64,000 bases of DNA from Veillonella absiana. Its GTDB lineage: Bacteria > Bacillota > Negativicutes > Veillonellales > Veillonellaceae. Positions within the stretch are counted from its first letter, which is position 1. Every line of letters begins with the position of its first letter. Where the stretch lies: the NCBI RefSeq assembly GCF_032970905.1, contig NZ_JAWJZA010000003.1; one strand, given 5' to 3'. Shown one piece after another: positions 60,957 to 64,000 of this stretch. The translations under genes and the position numbers were made by a program. The notes below the pieces were generated by a model that made no database searches, was not told the origin of the DNA, and saw nothing but the letters and a program-made list of their open reading frames with translations.

Positions 60957-62138
60957 ATGAACTGTGAAAATTTATATGCGGCCCGTATGAGTCGCGTAAA
61001 ATTATCTGAAATTGCTGAGATGGCAAAGGACAGCCAAGGTTGTTTGTCCTTAGCTGAAGGTGTACCTGCTGCTGATATGTTTCCTATTGAGGAAATGATT
61101 GCTTGCTCAAAACAAATTTTAGAGGAACGTGGTAAAAATTTATTACAATATGGTAATTATGGTGGTGTACTTGGTTTGCGTACACGTATTGCTCATATCG
61201 TGAAATTGAGATATGAAATGAATGTGTCAGAAGATAATATTTTGGTTACTACTGGGTCCACACAATGTATGGATTTATTAGGCCGTGTATTTATCGATGA
61301 AGGTGATATTGTATTAGTGGAAACACCTTCTTATATTGATGGGATGAATACATTTGCCTTTTATGGTGGTCATATTCAAAATATACCATCTGACGATGAT
61401 GGCATGGACCTTGTTGCTCTAGAGCAATATCTAGCTAGCCATGATAAGGTGAAAGCTATCTATGTCATACCAGACTTTCAAAATCCTACGGGACGATATT
61501 GGAGTGTGGAAAAACGTAAGGCCTTTATGAATCTTGTGAATCAATATGATTTGATGGTGTTGGAAGACAATCCATACGGTGAAATCAACTATTCAGATGA
61601 AAATCGTCCATCACTGGCATCTATGGATACAAAAGGGCAAGTTGTGTACATGGGGAGTTTTTCAAAAACATTTAGTCCAGGATTGCGTGTGGGGTATGTT
61701 ATTGGTCATAAAACAATTGTAGATCAATTAGAATTAACAAAGGAATCTGTGGACCTACATAGTACGGCGTTAAATCATGCTATCATTGAGCAATATATGG
61801 TTAACTATTCCTATGATGATCACGTTAGTTATATGTGTAATGTATATAAAAAACGTTTAGATACATTGTGTGATACATTGGCGAGAGAATTGCCAGAATT
61901 TAGATTTATAAAACCTTTAGGTGGATTTTTCTTGTGGGTGACCATTCCTGACAATATTCATTGTTATGATTTATTCCATGCGTGCATTAAAGAGAAAGTA
62001 AGTTTTGTACCAGGTTTGCCATTCTATAGTACCAAGGATAATACGAATCATATACGTTTGAATTTCACAGGTATTTCAGAGGATAATATTGTTGAAGCTG
62101 TTACTAGAATGAAACGAGCTTATGAATCTTTACTCTAA
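60957..62138 (+). CDS. PLP-dependent aminotransferase, class I (MocR/ARO8-type), second copy
   Basis: The protein has 393 residues, without a DNA-binding domain. 'ILVTTGSTQCMDLLGRVFID', 'YVIPDFQNPTGRYWSVEKRK', 'VLEDNPYGEINYS' and Lys237 in 'GSFSKTFSPGLRVGY' identify a fold-type I aminotransferase of the 2-aminoadipate/aromatic group. The ATG at 60957 has GGAG 6-7 bases before it; an ATG at 60945 overlaps that site. It sits inside an amino-acid importer gene set, suggesting that it transaminates the imported amino acid. Paralogue of the gene at 13638. Confidence 0.87.
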   Translation: MNCENLYAARMSRVKLSEIAEMAKDSQGCLSLAEGVPAADMFPIEEMIACSKQILEERGKNLLQYGNYGGVLGLRTRIAHIVKLRYEMNVSEDNILVTTGSTQCMDLLGRVFIDEGDIVLVETPSYIDGMNTFAFYGGHIQNIPSDDDGMDLVALEQYLASHDKVKAIYVIPDFQNPTGRYWSVEKRKAFMNLVNQYDLMVLEDNPYGEINYSDENRPSLASMDTKGQVVYMGSFSKTFSPGLRVGYVIGHKTIVDQLELTKESVDLHSTALNHAIIEQYMVNYSYDDHVSYMCNVYKKRLDTLCDTLARELPEFRFIKPLGGFFLWVTIPDNIHCYDLFHACIKEKVSFVPGLPFYSTKDNTNHIRLNFTGISEDNIVEAVTRMKRAYESLL

Positions 62139-62228
62139 ATCTGTGAAATATTTTGCATAACATGGAAAAAATGAGTATAATAGATTGTTAGTATAGTATG
62201 TTCAGCTTTCAAAATTAGGAGAATCGAT

Positions 62229-62885
62229 ATGGGTTTTAATTGGAGTCTAATTTTAGATAACCTGCCTCTATTATTACAAGGGGCTCTAGTTACAGTTAAA
62301 ATTACTACCATGAGTGTAGGCTGTGGCTTCTTTATTGGTATGTTAGTAGCGTTAGCTAACTTATCAAATTTAAAAATTGTTCGTTTATTAGCTAGATGCT
62401 ATGTAGACATTATCCGTGGTACCCCATTATTGGTACAAATTTTCTTGATTTACTTTGCATTGCCAATGATTATCGGAAGCCGTATTGATCCATTTGTTGC
62501 TGCGGTAACTGCATGCAGTATTAACTCTGGTGCTTATGTATCTGAAATTTTCCGCGCTGGTATTCAATCCATTGATAAAGGTCAAATGGAGGCAGGCCGT
62601 TCCCTTGGTCTATCTTGGGCACAAACTATGCGTTATATTATTATGCCACAAGCGTTCAAGGCAATTATTCCACCATTGGGTAATGAATTTATCGCCATGT
62701 TGAAAGATTCCTCTCTAGTATCTGTTATTGGCTTTGAAGAGCTAACACGTCGTGGTCAATTAATAATTGCTAAAACATATGCATCCTTTGAAATTTGGGG
62801 CACTGTAGCTGTTATTTATTTAATTATGACTGTTAGTATTTCGCAATTGGTAGCCTACTTAGAAAGGAGATATAATATCAAATGA
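62229..62885 (+). CDS. polar amino-acid ABC importer permease
   Basis: The protein has 218 residues and about five membrane helices; HisM/GlnP type. 'LPLLLQGALVTVKITTMSVG' opening, the 'VDIIRGTPLLVQIFLIYFAL' motif and the EAA loop 'EAGRSLGLSWAQTMRYIIMP' that contacts the ATPase. Only one permease is present, so it probably works as a homodimer. AGGAG lies before the ATG. Its stop overlaps the ATPase start by 4 bases. Confidence 0.93.
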   Translation: MGFNWSLILDNLPLLLQGALVTVKITTMSVGCGFFIGMLVALANLSNLKIVRLLARCYVDIIRGTPLLVQIFLIYFALPMIIGSRIDPFVAAVTACSINSGAYVSEIFRAGIQSIDKGQMEAGRSLGLSWAQTMRYIIMPQAFKAIIPPLGNEFIAMLKDSSLVSVIGFEELTRRGQLIIAKTYASFEIWGTVAVIYLIMTVSISQLVAYLERRYNIK

Positions 62886-63601
62886 TTAAGCTAGAAAATG
62901 TTCGTAAAAGATTCGGCAAAAATGAAGTGTTAAAAGGTATTGATCTCCACATCGAAAAAGGTGAGGTTGTGGTTATCATTGGTCCATCTGGCTCTGGCAA
63001 AAGTACAGTTCTTCGTTGTATGAACTATTTAGAAGAGCCTACAAGTGGTACTGTTATTGTAGATAATATGGACTTGTCTGATAAGGATAAGTTAAATACA
63101 GTGCGTACAGAAGTGGGCATGGTATTCCAACGTTTTAATTTATTCCCACATATGACTGTGCTAGAGAATTTAACGTTGGCACAGGAAAAAGTTCGTAAAA
63201 CAGCCAAAGCGGAAGCGCAAGAGCGAGGCCGTAAATTGTTGGACCGTGTAGGATTGGCTGAAAAGGCAGAGGCTTATCCTCAATCACTATCCGGTGGTCA
63301 ACAACAACGTGTTGCGATTGCGCGTGCATTGGCAATGACACCAAAGGTGATGCTTTTTGATGAACCTACATCTGCCCTTGATCCTGAAATGGTTCATGAA
63401 GTACTGGATGTAATGAAGAGCCTAGCACAAGATGGTATGACAATGGTTGTTGTAACTCATGAAATGGGCTTTGCTAAAGAAGTAGGAACTCGTGTACTAT
63501 TCATTGATGAAGGTCAGATTCTAGAAGAAGGTACACCAACAGAAGTATTTGATCATCCTAAAAATGAACGTTTACAGTTATTCTTGTCTAAAATTCTTTA
63601 A
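62882..63601 (+). CDS. polar amino-acid ABC importer ATPase
   Basis: The protein has 239 residues, GlnQ/HisP type. Walker A 'IIGPSGSGKSTVLRCMNYLE', Q-loop 'GMVFQRFNLFPHMTVLENL', signature 'LSGGQQQRVAIARALAM', Walker B 'VMLFDEPTSALDPEMV' and H-loop 'VVTHEMGFA' are all intact. Final gene of the importer set; hairpins follow after about 60 bases. Confidence 0.95.
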   Translation: MIKLENVRKRFGKNEVLKGIDLHIEKGEVVVIIGPSGSGKSTVLRCMNYLEEPTSGTVIVDNMDLSDKDKLNTVRTEVGMVFQRFNLFPHMTVLENLTLAQEKVRKTAKAEAQERGRKLLDRVGLAEKAEAYPQSLSGGQQQRVAIARALAMTPKVMLFDEPTSALDPEMVHEVLDVMKSLAQDGMTMVVVTHEMGFAKEVGTRVLFIDEGQILEEGTPTEVFDHPKNERLQLFLSKIL

Positions 63602-63660
63602 TTTACATACCTTGTAAGAGAATTTCCTCCTTTGTAGTATATATGAACTTATATTATACT

Positions 63661-63706
63661 ATGTCAATTTAGCATACGTATGTTGTTTGTATGCTGAAAT
63701 TGACAT
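63661..63706. repeat. 17-bp inverted repeat with one bulge
   Basis: ATGTCAATTTAGCATAC (63661-63677) pairs with 63689-63706, which has one extra base, around an 11-base loop. It lies 60 bases after the importer ATPase. There is no clean T-tract, so terminator, repeat element or mobile-element end are all possible. Confidence 0.6.
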
Positions 63707-64000
63707 GATGTATTTACTATTAAGATTTGACTTAAATGAGATTAATCCATACGTATCTTAGTTAAAAAATTAAAGTTAATTTTATATAAATTAAAATGAC
63801 TAAATTTCCATAGATAAAATTATTATATAACGAATTATTCAGTCTGAAATATCAGTCTCTGCCTATAAAGAGACTAAAATATATTAGTTGTAAAGCAAAA
63901 TTTAAACCATAAAATTTAACGAACTGTGTAACTATGCATAGGATTTAGAAAATAATAAATATTTAAACGCAACTATTTTTATAGATATAGATGGAAAACT
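63707..64000. other. AT-rich end of window, no gene seen
   Basis: About 290 bases without a supportable reading frame. A small hairpin AGTCTCT/AGAGACT lies at 63854-63875. Nothing else is recognisable; whatever follows starts outside the window. Confidence 0.5.

Noticed and set aside
1..64000. tRNA, rRNA, CRISPR array, prophage or complete insertion sequence
   Set aside because: No cloverleaf, rRNA core, regularly spaced repeat array, phage gene or full transposase was seen; only a transposase tail at the left edge.

Overview
The window is a low-GC chromosome segment from a diderm Firmicute of the class Negativicutes, most probably Veillonella or a close relative. This rests on two things. 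Gene order and motifs are Firmicute-like (rimP-nusA-ylxR-ylxQ-infB-rbfA-nrnA-truB-ribF, strong AGGAGG ribosome sites, rpsO-pnp, lipobox ABC binding proteins). A full ADP-heptose and heptosyltransferase cluster for LPS inner core is also present, which only an outer-membrane organism needs. Pyruvate carboxylase, a LarA-type racemase and many peptidase and amino-acid uptake genes fit a lactate-using, asaccharolytic anaerobe. The genus is inferred from memory and was not searched.

Layout. 1-150: 3' end of an IS30-type transposase and a duplicated 25-bp end sequence. 389-2811: pyridoxal-type kinase, a radical SAM protein, and (minus strand) an OGG-like DNA glycosylase. 2950-8713: a decayed tract in which four broken genes (a flavin disulfide oxidoreductase, an SDR, a SIMPL/DUF541 protein, a threonine aldolase-like enzyme) alternate with intact small genes (flavodoxin-fold oxidoreductase, GNAT, TraX, MGMT-like). 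8889-17383: GlsB-type membrane protein, ilvE, larA and a FlK-like thioesterase (both minus), a TVP38 protein, a MocR-type aminotransferase, Mrp and an M18 aminopeptidase. 17764-21210: pyruvate carboxylase.

21456-31468: nrdR, dipeptidase, gmhA, hldE, hldD, gmhB, two heptosyltransferases, an exonuclease, a second M18 aminopeptidase and a small unknown protein, tightly packed. The first part makes ADP-L-glycero-D-manno-heptose and transfers it to lipid A-Kdo. 31691-35423: an ABC importer with two tandem binding-protein paralogues, permease and ATPase. 35651-40664: rpsO, pnp, dut, a Nudix hydrolase and deoB. 40812-45816: rpsT (minus), polA, coaE, a lytic transglycosylase and an unknown protein.

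45946-57657: the rimP/nusA/infB translation operon running into ribF, a chorismate mutase-shikimate kinase fusion, recD2 and a ComF-like phosphoribosyltransferase that carries a perfect terminator-like hairpin inside its coding region. 57710-58312 (minus): an HD-GYP protein. 58616-58886: a free-standing structured RNA with its own promoter and terminator, resembling from memory the HEARO/omega RNAs of IscB elements but with no protein gene beside it. This is the most interesting object in the window. 59028-63601: a polar amino-acid ABC importer (two binding proteins, an aminotransferase, permease, ATPase) behind a near-consensus promoter with two inverted repeats. I saw no tRNA, rRNA, CRISPR array, prophage or complete insertion sequence.
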